Source: Pseudomonadales bacterium (GTDB lineage Bacteria; Pseudomonadota; Gammaproteobacteria; Pseudomonadales; UBA7434). From it: DNA of 64,000 bases. The notes beneath the pieces were generated by a model. It worked only from the letters and a program-made list of their open reading frames with translations, did no database searches and was not told the DNA's origin. The position numbers and the translations under genes are program-made. The stretch is taken from the NCBI GenBank assembly GCA_028223755.1, contig JAOIUY010000002.1, positions 62,001 to 126,000 of the forward strand. The letters are read 5' to 3'. Below, in pieces: positions 1-11,500 of this stretch (position 1 is its first letter; every line of letters begins with the position of its first letter).

Positions 1-776
<776 letters not shown>

Positions 777-833
777 TTATAAATATGCTATAAATATTTT
801 TGACTGTTTAATTAAAATTGTTCGATGCAAAAC

Positions 834-1697
834 TTAGCTAATTGCTGCTGCACCACTAACAATTTCTGAAAGTTCTTGGGTAATTGCTGCTTGACGCGCT
901 TTGTTGTAAACCAACTGCAAATCGTCAATAAGGTCGCCAGCATTGTCGGTTGCGCTTTTCATTGCAATCATTCGTGCGGCTTGCTCACAGGCCCCGTTTT
1001 CTACTACTGCTTGATAAACTAACGCTTCGATATAGCGAAGCAATAAACCATCAAGCAAATCTTTGGCATCAGGCTCATAAATATAATCCCAATGGTGTTT
1101 CATCGATTCATCATCAGAGCAATCAAGCGGTAATAACTGCTCAACCTCTGGCTGCTGAGTCATCGTGTTTACAAATTCGTTATTCACTAGGTACAAACGA
1201 TCGATAGTGCCTTCTTCGTAGGCATCAAGCATCACTTTGATACTGCCGATCAAATCGACAACCGCAGGGTCTTCGCCTAAATCACGAACCGCAGCAACAA
1301 CATTGCCACCGAAAGAATTAAAAAAAGCTGCGCCTTTAGCACCAACTAAACATAAATCTACATCGATATTATTCTCGGAGTAGTTTTTCATGCTAGCAAT
1401 CGCTTGCTTAAACAAGTTAACGTTTAAGCCGCCACACAAACCACGGTCAGTAGAAACAACAATATAGCCAACGCGCTTTATTTCACGCTCTTCCATAAAC
1501 ATATGGCGATATTCTGGCGTTGAATTAGCGAGATGGCCGACAACCGCCTTAATTCTTTTCGAATAAGGCTTACCTTTTTGCATTCGCTCTTGCGCTTTAC
1601 GCATTTTGCTCGCAGCCACCATCTCCATTGCACTCGTGATCTTCTGAGTACTCTTGATACTGGTGATCTGCGTCCGGATCTCTTTTCCGCTAGCCAT
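834..1697 (-). CDS. atpG: F1Fo ATP synthase subunit gamma
   Basis: Central rotor shaft of F1, which couples proton flow through Fo to conformational changes in the three beta subunits. The 287-residue length is normal for the family. The N-terminal helix contains the typical [19 protein letters not shown] segment, the middle has [11 protein letters not shown], and the C-terminal helix ends in the conserved pattern [20 protein letters not shown], both expected of gamma. It sits between atpA (27 bp upstream) and atpD in the same minus-strand operon. Nothing unusual was seen. Confidence 0.97.
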   Translation of the reverse strand: MASGKEIRTQITSIKSTQKITSAMEMVAASKMRKAQERMQKGKPYSKRIKAVVGHLANSTPEYRHMFMEEREIKRVGYIVVSTDRGLCGGLNVNLFKQAIASMKNYSENNIDVDLCLVGAKGAAFFNSFGGNVVAAVRDLGEDPAVVDLIGSIKVMLDAYEEGTIDRLYLVNNEFVNTMTQQPEVEQLLPLDCSDDESMKHHWDYIYEPDAKDLLDGLLLRYIEALVYQAVVENGACEQAARMIAMKSATDNAGDLIDDLQLVYNKARQAAITQELSEIVSGAAAIS

Positions 1698-1724
1698 GTT
1701 TTACTCTTTTCGTTTAATCGTTAA

Positions 1725-3269
1725 CTACCAAGTCTGTGTAGACTTGAAGCTCTCTAACAATGACTTAAATGAAGCTTCGGTATCTTTATCCCAGCCACCG
1801 TTAGAAGCAACTTGCTCTAACAATGCACCTTGCTCTGAATGGGCATAAGAAAGTAATGCGTCTTCGAAGTCACCGATTTTTTCGACACTTACGTCGTTAA
1901 GAAAACCGTTATCCGCTGCAAAAATCAATAACGCCATTTCGGCAATTGATTGAGGCGCATATTGCTTCTGCTTCATTAATTCTGTAACACGCTCACCGTG
2001 ATCAAGCTGTGCTTTAGTCGCATCATCTAGATCCGAAGCAAACTGTGAAAACGCTGCAAGCTCACGATACTGCGCTAGTGCAGTACGAATGCCGCCTGAT
2101 AGCTTTTTAATAATCTTCGTCTGTGCCGCACCACCTACTCGCGATACAGAAATACCTGCGTTCATCGCTGGACGTACGCCGGCGTTAAATAAATCAGTAT
2201 CAAGGAAGATCTGACCATCAGTGATAGAGATAACGTTAGTTGGTACGAAAGCCGATACGTCACCTGCTTGAGTTTCGATAATAGGTAATGCAGTTAATGA
2301 ACCTGTTTTACCTTTCACTGCGCCATTAGTAATTTTTTCTACGTGGTCCGCATTCACTCGTGCTGCACGCTCTAATAGGCGTGAGTGTAAGTAGAATACG
2401 TCACCAGGATAAGCTTCACGACCTGGTGGACGACGTAGTAATAAAGAAATTTGACGGTAAGCCCAAGCTTGCTTGGTCAAATCATCATAAATAATTAATG
2501 CGTCCTCGCCACGGTCACGGTAGTACTCGCCCATGGTGCAACCAGCAAACGGTGCTAAGAATTGCATTGCCGCAGGATCAGATGCTGTTGCTGCAATAAC
2601 AATGGTGTGTTCCATTGCGCCATGCTCTTCAAGCTTACGCACAACGGCGTTAACCGATGCCGCTTTTTGACCAATAGCTACGTAAACACACTTAATACCT
2701 TTGCCTTTTTGGTTAATGATGGCATCAACGGCAATAGCTGTTTTACCTACCTGGCGGTCACCAATGATTAATTCACGTTGACCACGACCGATTGGCACCA
2801 TTGCATCAACCGCTTTCAAACCAATTTGTACTGGCTGATCGACCGATTGTCTTGCGATAACGCCTGGCGCAACTTTTTCAATCGCGTCAGTTTCTTTCGC
2901 TTCAACAGGACCTTTACCGTCAATAGGGTTGCCTAGTGCGTCGACAACGCGGCCTTGTAATTCAGGGCCAACAGGCACCTCAAGGATGCGGCCAGTACAG
3001 CGACAAGATTGACCTTCCGCAATACTTTTATAGTCACCAAGAATTACCGCGCCGACAGAGTCACGCTCAAGGTTAAGTGCTAAACCGTATACACCACCTT
3101 CAAATTCGATCATCTCGCCGTACATAGCATCGGCTAGACCATGAATTCGAATGATGCCGTCAGTAACGGAAACCACTGTGCCTTCGTTGCGCGCTTCACT
3201 GGAAATATCCAGTTGATCAATACGCTGTTTGATAATCTCGCTAATCTCAGATGGATTCAGCTGTTGCAT
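1725..3269 (-). CDS. atpA: F1Fo ATP synthase subunit alpha
   Basis: Non-catalytic nucleotide-binding subunit of F1, forming the alpha3beta3 hexamer with AtpD. The protein is 514 residues, as in Escherichia coli and Pseudomonas. The N-terminal [17 protein letters not shown] helix binds the delta subunit. The P-loop GDRQVGKT is at residues 170-177 and the [20 protein letters not shown] region follows. Start ATG 3267-3269 matches the family N-terminus. It is separated from atpH by 86 bp, the largest gap inside the F1 part of this operon. Confidence 0.98.
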   Translation of the reverse strand: MQQLNPSEISEIIKQRIDQLDISSEARNEGTVVSVTDGIIRIHGLADAMYGEMIEFEGGVYGLALNLERDSVGAVILGDYKSIAEGQSCRCTGRILEVPVGPELQGRVVDALGNPIDGKGPVEAKETDAIEKVAPGVIARQSVDQPVQIGLKAVDAMVPIGRGQRELIIGDRQVGKTAIAVDAIINQKGKGIKCVYVAIGQKAASVNAVVRKLEEHGAMEHTIVIAATASDPAAMQFLAPFAGCTMGEYYRDRGEDALIIYDDLTKQAWAYRQISLLLRRPPGREAYPGDVFYLHSRLLERAARVNADHVEKITNGAVKGKTGSLTALPIIETQAGDVSAFVPTNVISITDGQIFLDTDLFNAGVRPAMNAGISVSRVGGAAQTKIIKKLSGGIRTALAQYRELAAFSQFASDLDDATKAQLDHGERVTELMKQKQYAPQSIAEMALLIFAADNGFLNDVSVEKIGDFEDALLSYAHSEQGALLEQVASNGGWDKDTEASFKSLLESFKSTQTW

Positions 3270-3355
3270 TGTCTATTCCTCAAACCTACAAATTCATTAC
3301 TTAATAAACGATTCAATTAAAAACCGCTCTATAACCCGGAGTAAAAAGCTGCCGA

Positions 3356-3892
3356 CTAAACCGACATTGCCTCGGCTAACTTGGCTAGCCGCCCTTTCAC
3401 AGAGCCATCAATGACGATGTCTCCCGCACGAACCACAACACCACCTAACAATGATTTATCAACGTTAGTGTGTACTTGTATATCACGCTGTAACTTTTCT
3501 TTTAATGCTTGTGTTAGCTTTGTTTCGGTTGTGTCATCTAAAGCAAATGCTGTGCTGATGTTAACTTCAACAGAGCGTTCTAGATTGGCTTTAAGCTCAA
3601 CAAATAATTCTGCAACCGATGGCAACAATAACAAGCGCTTATTCTCTGCGAGTATATGCAAAAAATTATTGACTCCGTCGCTAAGATCGCTACCTACCAA
3701 ATCAACCAATGTGGATACTTGTGATGCCGCATCAAGGGTTGAAGAAGTAATTGCGTCTACCACTTTCGGATCAACAGAGATTGAACCAAGCAGCGCTAAC
3801 TGATCAGCCCAAGACTGTAGAGAGTCCGACTCGCTAGCCGCTTGAAAAGCCGCTTTTGCATAAGGTCGCGCTAATGTTCTTAATTCAGCCAT
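3356..3892 (-). CDS. atpH: F1Fo ATP synthase subunit delta
   Basis: Delta subunit, the link between the F1 head and the peripheral b-subunit stalk. The 178-residue length and the opening MAELRTLARPYAKAAFQAA are characteristic of bacterial delta/OSCP subunits. The C-terminal half has the typical LLGGVVVRAGDIVIDGSVKGRL segment pattern near residues 144-168. It follows atpF by 14 bp in the minus-strand atp operon, so the two are probably translationally linked. Identity rests on both sequence and position. Confidence 0.96.
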   Translation of the reverse strand: MAELRTLARPYAKAAFQAASESDSLQSWADQLALLGSISVDPKVVDAITSSTLDAASQVSTLVDLVGSDLSDGVNNFLHILAENKRLLLLPSVAELFVELKANLERSVEVNISTAFALDDTTETKLTQALKEKLQRDIQVHTNVDKSLLGGVVVRAGDIVIDGSVKGRLAKLAEAMSV

Positions 3893-3906
3893 TACCGTTT
3901 CCTGAT

Positions 3907-4377
3907 TTAAAGATTGGCTGCGAGTTTATTGACGATATCGCTATGCGCGTTTTCATCAATAGACGCTTCCAGAATTTTTTCTGCGCCAACCAAAGCCAAA
4001 GAAGCGACTTGTGAACGAAGCTGCTCTTTAGCACGATTAACTTCTTGCTCGATATCAGCCCGTGCAGCACCTTTTAAGCGCTGACCTTCTACAACCGCCT
4101 GCTCTTTTGCTTCATCAACAATTTGTGCAGCACGCTTGTTCGCCTGATCAAGAATGCCAGCAGCTTGTACTTTAGCCTCAACCAATTGTGCTTCTACCTG
4201 TTTATGCGCTTCTTCAAGATCTTGGCCTGCTTTTTCTGCGGCATTTAACCCGTCAGCAATTTTCTTAGAGCGCTCTTCCATGGCAGCCACAATCGGCGGC
4301 CAAACATAGTTCTTACAAAACCATACGAAGATCGCAAAACTGATTAATTGCGCAAACAAAGTGAGATTAATATTCAC
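3907..4377 (-). CDS. atpF: F1Fo ATP synthase subunit b
   Basis: Peripheral stalk subunit: one N-terminal membrane helix (about residues 5-27, MNINLTLFAQLISFAIFVWF onwards) followed by a long charged alpha-helix rich in Ala, Glu, Lys and Gln that forms the dimeric stalk. The 156-residue length equals that of the E. coli protein. It lies between atpE and atpH as in other gammaproteobacteria. A 61-residue frame overlapping its 3' end in another phase (3885-4070) is a shadow. Confidence 0.96.
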   Translation of the reverse strand: MNINLTLFAQLISFAIFVWFCKNYVWPPIVAAMEERSKKIADGLNAAEKAGQDLEEAHKQVEAQLVEAKVQAAGILDQANKRAAQIVDEAKEQAVVEGQRLKGAARADIEQEVNRAKEQLRSQVASLALVGAEKILEASIDENAHSDIVNKLAANL

Positions 4378-4482
4378 TGTATTACCCTTTTCAATTTATG
4401 AACAGCCGAGAGGTGATAACAAAAACCGATTGCCAAAACCTCAACTAAACCGACTGCATAGCTTTTTTGTCTATGACAAAAA

Positions 4483-4722
<240 letters not shown>

Positions 4723-4798
4723 TCAAAAAATTAAATGTTAAATATAAAAACTGTTTTATAAATTACTCTTTCGTTGTTCTAACCACTAACCGTTTTTA

Positions 4799-5683
<885 letters not shown>

Positions 5684-5715
5684 CTAAAGTCTCTAACTTC
5701 TTAGTTTTTCAATAT

Positions 5716-6132
5716 TTATAACGTACTGCTTGTATCTCGCGAGTAGATCACATTACAAACTACAGCGATGAGACTAATTAGAACAAACCCAATCAATATA
5801 AAGGGCTTATCTAATTGATCTCCATACTTAAAAGCCAGAGCTAATAACACACCAGCCATCATTGTTTTTGCTACTGCCGCCCGATAAATATCAGCCAGTA
5901 TGCGATGAGGGTTCATTTCATTTTCGACATCCAAATCACAACGAAATGAACGCCAATTAAAGTAAAGCCCTGTGCCTAATGCGATCAAACCACCCAGCAT
6001 CGTTGCGGACACTGTTGACCACGCCCAATCTCGATACCAGCCAAAGGCTAATGACAGTAGGGTTGCTGCGAATAACTGCAATAATACCTGCCGAACTAGA
6101 GGGGGCTTGCTGCTTATGCTTGTTTTTACCAT
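5716..6132 (-). CDS. atpI: ATP synthase accessory protein I
   Basis: Small membrane protein encoded first in the atp operon and thought, from work on homologues, to help c-ring assembly or magnesium supply. The 138-residue product has about four hydrophobic segments (roughly residues 13-30, 37-57, 91-107 and 113-132) and is weakly conserved outside them. Position directly upstream of atpB is the main evidence. It begins about 120 bases downstream of the start expected from the promoter proposed at 6261-6289. Confidence 0.88.
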   Translation of the reverse strand: MVKTSISSKPPLVRQVLLQLFAATLLSLAFGWYRDWAWSTVSATMLGGLIALGTGLYFNWRSFRCDLDVENEMNPHRILADIYRAAVAKTMMAGVLLALAFKYGDQLDKPFILIGFVLISLIAVVCNVIYSRDTSSTL

Positions 6133-6260
6133 AAATGGATAAAGAGTCGCTGAAAGCTGATTTAAAACAAGGTGATAACAGAGTTTTTGCTCACTTGTTA
6201 AAGTGGTTTACCGTTATCATTTTGCTGAGTAAAACACAGCACCGGACCCAAGCGGCGCGG

Positions 6261-6289
6261 ATTATAAGTAATCAATTGTGGGGAAGCAA
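6261..6289 (-). promoter_or_regulatory. Putative sigma-70 promoter of the atp operon
   Basis: Reading the minus strand, TTGCTT (plus coordinates 6284-6289) is followed after 17 bases by a perfect TATAAT (6261-6266). Transcription would begin near 6254 and give a leader of about 120 bases before atpI. No clear terminator separates the parB stop codon from this site, so read-through from parAB is possible. Based on pattern matching only. Confidence 0.5.
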
Positions 6290-6356
6290 CCAAGATTAGC
6301 TATGATTGTTTGTATTTCACCCATTTAAAACAGGCATTTATTGGTAATTCTGGCGC

Positions 6357-7388
6357 TTACTTAATGTGATCCAAAATACCGTCTAACTCATCAAGGCTGT
6401 TGTATTTAATTGTCAGCTTACCTTTACCGTTGGCTGAGTGATTAAAAGCTACTGGAACCCCTAAAGTTTCAGACAAATCATTTTGAAGTCTAGAGATATT
6501 AGGGTCTTCTGCGCCTAGCTGGTCGCTTTTGGTTGGTTTAGGTGACTGAGTACTTTTAACCAGCGCCTCGGTTTGTCGAACACTCAACCCGCGATTAACA
6601 ACATCCTTAGCTGCTGCCACCTGATCAGGTCCATCCAATGCTAATAATGCCCTTGCATGCCCCATTTCAAGGTCGCCATTTTCTAACAAAAGCTTCACTT
6701 CTTTATGTAAGCTCATTAATCGCAGCGTGTTGGACACCGTTGCTCGAGATTTACCGACAATATCGGCTACCTGTTGATGAGTTAAATCAAATTCTTGGTT
6801 CAGTCGTGAAAGCGCGTAAGCCTCTTCCATAACATTTAGGTCTTCGCGTTGTAAGTTTTCTACTAACGCCATTGCCATTGCCGCCTCATCTGGCACATCT
6901 TTAACGACCGCCGGAACCGTTGTTAAACCCGCCAGCTGAGCTGCCCGCCAGCGGCGTTCACCCGCAATAATTTCATAACTGGCCTGAGCTGCAGACTCAC
7001 TCGCTATAGCTCGCAAAATGATTGGCTGCATCACCCCTTGGTTACGAATAGAAGCAGCTAGCTCTTCTAGCGATGTGGGATCAATATCGCGTCTCGGCTG
7101 ATATTTACCGCGTTGACACATTTCTACTGGCACCTCCAACAAGGTGTCAGTTTTTAGCTGTGGCTGATTGGTGTTGTTTTCGAGCTGCTGTGACGCTGTC
7201 TGCGCACCAGCTGTCGCTTCCGAGCCGCTTGAAAGCTGGCTTAACTCTGAAGCAAGGTTTCGTGCTGCCAAATTATTTGCAGTGCTGGCCCCAGCTGTTT
7301 TAACGCTTTGCTCTTTTGCGGCAGCCCCAAAAGCATCACCTAGCAGCGCATCTAACCCCTTTCCTAAGCCTTTTTTCTTTATTGCCAT
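6357..7388 (-). CDS. parB: Chromosome partitioning protein ParB
   Basis: Centromere-binding CTP-dependent clamp of the ParABS system, which loads at parS sites and helps separate origin regions. The 343-residue product starts with MAIKKKGLGKGLDALLG, the ParA-interacting N-terminus. It then has the CTP-binding core with GERRWRAAQLAGL and ENLQREDLN, a helix-turn-helix (VADIVGKSRATVSNTLRL) and a C-terminal dimerisation domain ending in LDELDGILDHIK-like sequence. An Ala/Gln/Ser-rich linker occupies residues 20-75. It lies 78 bp downstream of parA. Its probable targets are the two parS-like sites in recF. Confidence 0.97.
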   Translation of the reverse strand: MAIKKKGLGKGLDALLGDAFGAAAKEQSVKTAGASTANNLAARNLASELSQLSSGSEATAGAQTASQQLENNTNQPQLKTDTLLEVPVEMCQRGKYQPRRDIDPTSLEELAASIRNQGVMQPIILRAIASESAAQASYEIIAGERRWRAAQLAGLTTVPAVVKDVPDEAAMAMALVENLQREDLNVMEEAYALSRLNQEFDLTHQQVADIVGKSRATVSNTLRLMSLHKEVKLLLENGDLEMGHARALLALDGPDQVAAAKDVVNRGLSVRQTEALVKSTQSPKPTKSDQLGAEDPNISRLQNDLSETLGVPVAFNHSANGKGKLTIKYNSLDELDGILDHIK

Positions 7389-7466
7389 TTCTTTTGCGCC
7401 TAAATTATTTATTGTCGAAATCTAATGAAGCTCGAATTTGTTTGGTTGTTTTGGTGTTGAGCCAAC

Positions 7467-8252
7467 TTAATTAACGGTTTGAGCTCTTAGCTCTTCGCGA
7501 CCCAGCAGCTCTCCAGCCAAAGCTAAGTAAGCAATCGCACCCTTTGACTGCCTATCGTAAGCCAACACAGGCTCACCATGGCTGGGTGCTTCAGCAAGCC
7601 TTACATTGCGCGGAATGACCGTTCGATAGACTCGCCCGCCAAAATGCTGCATTAGTTGATCTGAAACATCATTAGTAAGACTGTTACGCGGGTCGTACAT
7701 TGTTCTCAACAACCCCTCAATAATAATATTGGGGTTAATACTGTCAGCCACTCTGGCAATAGTGTTCATCAGCGCCGATAAACCTTCTAACGCATAGTAC
7801 TCACACTGTATTGGGATAATGACACCATCAGCAGCAGCCATAGCATTAACCGTGAGCATGCTTAACGAAGGAGGGCAGTCGATTAAAATAAAGTCGTATT
7901 GTGCTCGTACTTGATTCAAAATTTTTGAAAGAACGAACTCTTTATCGGGAACACTTAACAACTCAACTTCGGCTGCTGTTAAATCACCGTTGGACGGCAG
8001 AACATCAAAATGACCAGAATCACTGTGGCACATCACCTGGTCAATACCTAGGTTCTTGATTAGCAAATCATAAAGCGTAAGCTCGCGAGAATTTTTTTCT
8101 ATTCCGCAACCCATTGTGGCGTTTCCCTGAGGATCTAGGTCGACTAGCAAAACACGTTTTTTCGTCGCCGCAAGAGACGCAGCAAGATTGATTGTTGTCG
8201 TGGTTTTACCCACGCCACCTTTTTGATTGCTGATTGCGAAAATTCTGGCCAA
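7467..8252 (-). CDS. parA: Chromosome partitioning ATPase ParA (Soj)
   Basis: Walker-type ATPase that binds the nucleoid and moves ParB-parS complexes. The 261-residue product has the deviant Walker A motif KGGVGKTTT at residues 11-19, DLDPQGN around 40 and the DCPPSLS switch region near 124. This short form without an N-terminal regulatory domain is the chromosomal Soj type, not the longer plasmid type. It is followed by parB and preceded by rsmG, the usual arrangement near bacterial origins. Confidence 0.97.
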   Translation of the reverse strand: MARIFAISNQKGGVGKTTTTINLAASLAATKKRVLLVDLDPQGNATMGCGIEKNSRELTLYDLLIKNLGIDQVMCHSDSGHFDVLPSNGDLTAAEVELLSVPDKEFVLSKILNQVRAQYDFILIDCPPSLSMLTVNAMAAADGVIIPIQCEYYALEGLSALMNTIARVADSINPNIIIEGLLRTMYDPRNSLTNDVSDQLMQHFGGRVYRTVIPRNVRLAEAPSHGEPVLAYDRQSKGAIAYLALAGELLGREELRAQTVN

Positions 8253-8263
8253 AGCGATATCCG

Positions 8264-8294
8264 ATTATATTTTGTACAGTTAGGGTTCGAGCAA
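8264..8294 (-). promoter_or_regulatory. Possible promoter of parA-parB
   Basis: On the minus strand TTGCTC (8289-8294) precedes a perfect TATAAT (8264-8269) by 19 bases, a little longer than ideal. The site is 12 bp from the parA start, so the transcript would have almost no leader or be leaderless. The 169-bp gap after rsmG suggests that parA has its own promoter, but this particular one is only a pattern match. Confidence 0.3.
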
Positions 8295-8421
8295 TTTTTG
8301 AAAAAAAGCCATACTGACTTCGCTGTAATTCATCTGTTATACGCTTGCTATTATCGTCTTTTTGAGGGAAAAAACGCCAGCCGTTATTTTGTTTTTATCA
8401 AGCAATGCGAACTTTATTATT

Positions 8422-9066
8422 TTAATTCACAAGCCCAATTTGAATAATATGACGCTCCGCATCTAACCCAGGAACAAGCAGCTTGTTTGTTTTTTGTACT
8501 TTAAAAGCGCTGCCTATTTCATTAATTTCTTCTGTCGGCACCACGCCTTTCATGGCAAACCAACAACCCCCATCAGCTAATAAATGCTGGGTTTGTTGGA
8601 GCATTGTGCCTAGCGAGCTGAACGCTCGACTAGTAATAACAGCAAAAGATTCGCCTTTAAAATCCTCGACCCGGCTGTGAATAGTAGTAATGTTAGTTAG
8701 CGCCAACTCGCGCTTAGCCTCCCTTATAAAAGCAATCCTCTTTAAACTACTATCAATAAGAGTGAATTCTTGCTGCGGATTTACAATGGCTAATGGGATG
8801 CCTGGCAGTCCTGCACCACTCCCTACATCAAGAGCGCTTCCTTCTGGGAAAGACGAGGAAATACTTAAACTATCAAGCAAGTGTTTACTTACTACCCCTA
8901 AAGGGTCTGTTATTGCTGTTAAGTTGTGGGTCTTATTCCACTTAACAATTAAATCACCAAAACGAAGTAATTGATCGATCTGGCTCTCATCAAGTTGAAG
9001 TGATAATTGCTGAACACCCTGCTGCAACAAATTACGATATTGTTTATTCAATGCAACAACTTCCAA
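8422..9066 (-). CDS. rsmG: 16S rRNA (guanine-527-N7)-methyltransferase RsmG
   Basis: S-adenosylmethionine-dependent enzyme methylating G527 of 16S rRNA (historic name gidB). The 214-residue product contains the SAM-binding segment ALDVGSGAGLPGIPLAI around residues 69-85 and the family pattern FIREAKRELALTN. The N-terminal helical region and total length are typical. It follows mnmG by 14 bp on the same strand, the conserved gidA-gidB pair. Confidence 0.96.
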   Translation of the reverse strand: MEVVALNKQYRNLLQQGVQQLSLQLDESQIDQLLRFGDLIVKWNKTHNLTAITDPLGVVSKHLLDSLSISSSFPEGSALDVGSGAGLPGIPLAIVNPQQEFTLIDSSLKRIAFIREAKRELALTNITTIHSRVEDFKGESFAVITSRAFSSLGTMLQQTQHLLADGGCWFAMKGVVPTEEINEIGSAFKVQKTNKLLVPGLDAERHIIQIGLVN

Positions 9067-9080
9067 TTACAAATGATCAT

Positions 9081-11021
9081 TTAAACAGCTTGGTGTGTAT
9101 TTTTATTTTGGTCCTTTGAATCATCAATATCTAAGCTTTCAAGATGACCCATTTTTTTGAGGTGAACAAGGAGTAAAGAAATCGCTGCGGGGGTAACGCC
9201 AGGCACACGACCTGCTCGCCCTAAACTTTCTGGTAGAGCATCGGTTAATTTTTTTTTCACTTCATTACTTAATCCTGACACAGAATTAAAGTCAAAATCA
9301 GCTGGTATTTTTGTTTGTTCATGTCTTCGAAGTCTATCAATATCACCTTGTTGACGATCAATATAACCGGCATATTTTGCTGTAATTTCGATCTGCTCTT
9401 TAGCTTGTTGATCGATCGATTGCGCTTCTGTCGCTGTGTAAATATCATCCAAACTTAACTCTGGACGCTTTAATAAATCGGCTAAATTATATTCACGGCT
9501 CAACGGTTTTTTGAGTTTTGGGTTTAATTTTTCCGCCTCATTCGAATCTGGCTGAACCCAAGTTGATGCTAATCTTTGCTGCTCTCGATCTATCATTTCT
9601 CGCTTTTCGTTAAACGCGCGCCAACGATTATCATCAATTAATCCTAGTGAGCGACCAATCTCTGTCAGCCTTGTGTCGGCATTATCCTCTCTCAGTGTTA
9701 AGCGATATTCCGCTCGACTGGTAAACATACGATAAGGCTCTTGCGTTCCAAGTGTAATTAAATCATCCACCATAACGCCCATATAGGCTAATTCTCGACC
9801 TGGACACCAAACCTCTTTGTCTTGCACTTTCAAGGCCGCGTTCGTGCCTGCAAGTAACCCTTGCGCGCCTGCTTCTTCGTAGCCTGTCGTGCCGTTAATC
9901 TGTCCACAAAAGAACAAACCATCAACAAATCGCGTTTCTAGACTCGGTTTTAAGTCTCGCGGATCAAAAAAATCATACTCAATTGCATAGCCAGCCCTTG
10001 TCATATGGGCATTTTCAAAACCTTTTATGCTTCGCACCATTCGAATTTGAATGTCGAAAGGAAGACTTGTTGATATTCCATTTGGATAGAGTTCATGGGT
10101 GTTTAAACCTTCTGGCTCTATGAAAATCTGATGGGATGATTTATCCGCAAAACGATGTATTTTATCTTCGACAGAAGGGCAGTACCGAGGACCTGTTCCT
10201 TCGATAACGCCGGTATACATTGGAGATCGATCAAGGCCTTCGCGAATAATATCGTGAGTATTTTCATTGGTATGAGTGATATAACAACTCACCTGTTTTG
10301 GGTGGTCATCAACGCTACCAAGAAACGACATAACCGGTAGAGGCGTATCGCCTTTTTGCTCTTGTAGCTCAGAAAAATCAACCGTCTTAGCATCAATTCT
10401 TGGCGGAGTTCCGGTTTTTAAGCGACCAACTCGAAAGGGCAGCTCTCGTAGTCGGTTAGCGAGCGCAATCGACGGAGGGTCACCCGCTCGACCACCCGAA
10501 TGGTTATCTAGGCCAATATGGATTTTGCCACCAAGAAATGTTCCCGCCGATAGAACAACAGACTTACCATGAAACTCGAGGCCAATATTCGTGATAACAC
10601 CGGTTACTGTCGGCGTTGCTAGAGAGTCGTTAATAATTAAATCATCAACAGCCGCTTGAAAAATCGTTAGGTTGGGTTGGTTTTCAAGAATTGATCTGAT
10701 TGCCGCTTTGTATAATACGCGGTCAGCTTGTGCGCGCGTCGCTCTAACAGCCGGCCCTTTCCGCGCATTCAAGATGCGAAATTGAATGCCACCATGATCA
10801 GCAGCGGTAGCCATTGCACCACCAAGCGCATCAATTTCTTTGACCAGATGGCTTTTGCCGATACCACCGATAGCGGGATTACATGACATTTGCCCAAGTG
10901 TTTCGATATTGTGTGTCAACAGCAAAACCTGACTTCCCATTCGGGCTGCCGCTAATGCTGCTTCGGTTCCGGCATGACCGCCACCGATGACAATAACATC
11001 GAAATTATCAGGGTATTTCAT
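9081..11021 (-). CDS. mnmG: tRNA uridine-5-carboxymethylaminomethyl modification enzyme MnmG
   Basis: FAD-dependent partner of MnmE that modifies the wobble uridine of certain tRNAs. The FAD-binding motif [19 protein letters not shown] begins near residue 10, and the C-terminal helical domain ends in SLLLVHLKK-like sequence. The frame is open to 11075, but the ATG at 11019-11021 was chosen because [15 protein letters not shown] matches the family N-terminus, giving 646 residues. A C-terminal tail of about 15 polar residues exceeds the E. coli length. First gene of the minus-strand set mnmG-rsmG; its partner mnmE lies just across the HNH gene. Confidence 0.97.
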   Translation of the reverse strand: MKYPDNFDVIVIGGGHAGTEAALAAARMGSQVLLLTHNIETLGQMSCNPAIGGIGKSHLVKEIDALGGAMATAADHGGIQFRILNARKGPAVRATRAQADRVLYKAAIRSILENQPNLTIFQAAVDDLIINDSLATPTVTGVITNIGLEFHGKSVVLSAGTFLGGKIHIGLDNHSGGRAGDPPSIALANRLRELPFRVGRLKTGTPPRIDAKTVDFSELQEQKGDTPLPVMSFLGSVDDHPKQVSCYITHTNENTHDIIREGLDRSPMYTGVIEGTGPRYCPSVEDKIHRFADKSSHQIFIEPEGLNTHELYPNGISTSLPFDIQIRMVRSIKGFENAHMTRAGYAIEYDFFDPRDLKPSLETRFVDGLFFCGQINGTTGYEEAGAQGLLAGTNAALKVQDKEVWCPGRELAYMGVMVDDLITLGTQEPYRMFTSRAEYRLTLREDNADTRLTEIGRSLGLIDDNRWRAFNEKREMIDREQQRLASTWVQPDSNEAEKLNPKLKKPLSREYNLADLLKRPELSLDDIYTATEAQSIDQQAKEQIEITAKYAGYIDRQQGDIDRLRRHEQTKIPADFDFNSVSGLSNEVKKKLTDALPESLGRAGRVPGVTPAAISLLLVHLKKMGHLESLDIDDSKDQNKNTHQAV

Positions 11022-11148
11022 TTTAACCGTGTTCGTCTCTTGGGTTTCTAGCTTTCTCAAAAACTGGTGGCGCAATATAACACTTAATTTCAGCCTGAAC
11101 AGCCCTGATTAAAACAGGTTTTTATCCTGCTTAATCCACGCTTATTCT

Positions 11149-11173
11149 TTTATGTATATCTCTTTATGTATAT
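11149..11173. repeat. AT-rich direct repeat, possible DNA unwinding element
   Basis: Two copies of TTTATGTATAT start 14 bp apart (11149 and 11163) within a run of almost pure A/T. They lie immediately left of the DnaA-box-like sites, the relative position expected of the unwinding element of an origin. They are also simply AT-rich, so coincidence is possible. Confidence 0.4.
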
Positions 11174-11217
11174 ATAGATATTTACTTAATATAGTTATTA
11201 TTAGTGTCGTACTTTTT

Positions 11218-11226
11218 TGTGGAAAA
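11218..11226 (-). promoter_or_regulatory. DnaA-box-like site (one mismatch)
   Basis: TGTGGAAAA on the plus strand, whose complement TTTTCCACA differs from the consensus TTATCCACA at one position. It is the first of four such sites in the mnmG-HNH gap. Confidence 0.35.
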
Positions 11227-11233
11227 GCGATTT

Positions 11234-11242
11234 TTATTCACA
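11234..11242 (+). promoter_or_regulatory. DnaA box (TTATTCACA)
   Basis: Matches the relaxed DnaA-box consensus TTATNCACA exactly. It lies 8 bp from the preceding inverted one-mismatch site and close to the AT-rich repeats. Confidence 0.5.
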
Positions 11243-11374
11243 GATTACAACCACTTAGCCGAAGTACAACTGCAGTGGTTAGGTTTGGTTAAGTTGCTGT
11301 AAAGCTGCTAACTAAAAACTTAAACTTTTGACCTAAAAACAAAGAGCGTCTATTTCTGTTGATAGCTTTGCTTG

Positions 11375-11383
11375 TTATACACA
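11375..11383 (+). promoter_or_regulatory. DnaA box (TTATACACA)
   Basis: Exact match to TTATNCACA. The E. coli origin contains the same sequence variant as its R2/R4-class sites. Another similar 9-mer begins 22 bp downstream in the same direction. Confidence 0.5.
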
Positions 11384-11396
11384 GTTGCCCCAAAGG

Positions 11397-11405
11397 TTAC
11401 ACACA
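11397..11405 (+). promoter_or_regulatory. DnaA-box-like site (TTACACACA, one mismatch)
   Basis: One base away from TTATNCACA and one helical turn pair (22 bp) from the site at 11375, in the same orientation. Confidence 0.35.
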
Positions 11406-11500
11406 AGGCTTGAGTAGAAAAAATATTATGTTTATGATTAAAAAAGTAGGTACTCAACTGATTTAAGACGAATTTTCTGGTTTATTTATTTAGGCTGCTG

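Larger units (their letters stand above)
11076..11500. other. mnmG-HNH intergenic region, candidate replication origin 1
   Basis: A 425-bp non-coding gap between divergent genes. From the left it has a very AT-rich stretch (about 11140-11212) with two copies of TTTATGTATAT (11149-11159 and 11163-11173). Four DnaA-box-like 9-mers follow, at 11218-11226, 11234-11242, 11375-11383 and 11397-11405. An AT-rich repeat block beside DnaA boxes next to mnmG (gidA) is the arrangement of the E. coli and Vibrio origins. No GATC cluster was seen. Which of the two candidate regions is the working origin cannot be decided here. Confidence 0.5.

Noticed and set aside
3381-3803. 140-residue plus-strand frame opposite atpH
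   Set aside because: Entirely antisense to a clear atpH; Ser/Thr/Asn-rich composition typical of a shadow frame and no ribosome site.
8369-8385. Hairpin with T run after rsmG (AACG/CGTT)
   Set aside because: Stem of only four base pairs; too weak to call a terminator although the T run is suggestive.
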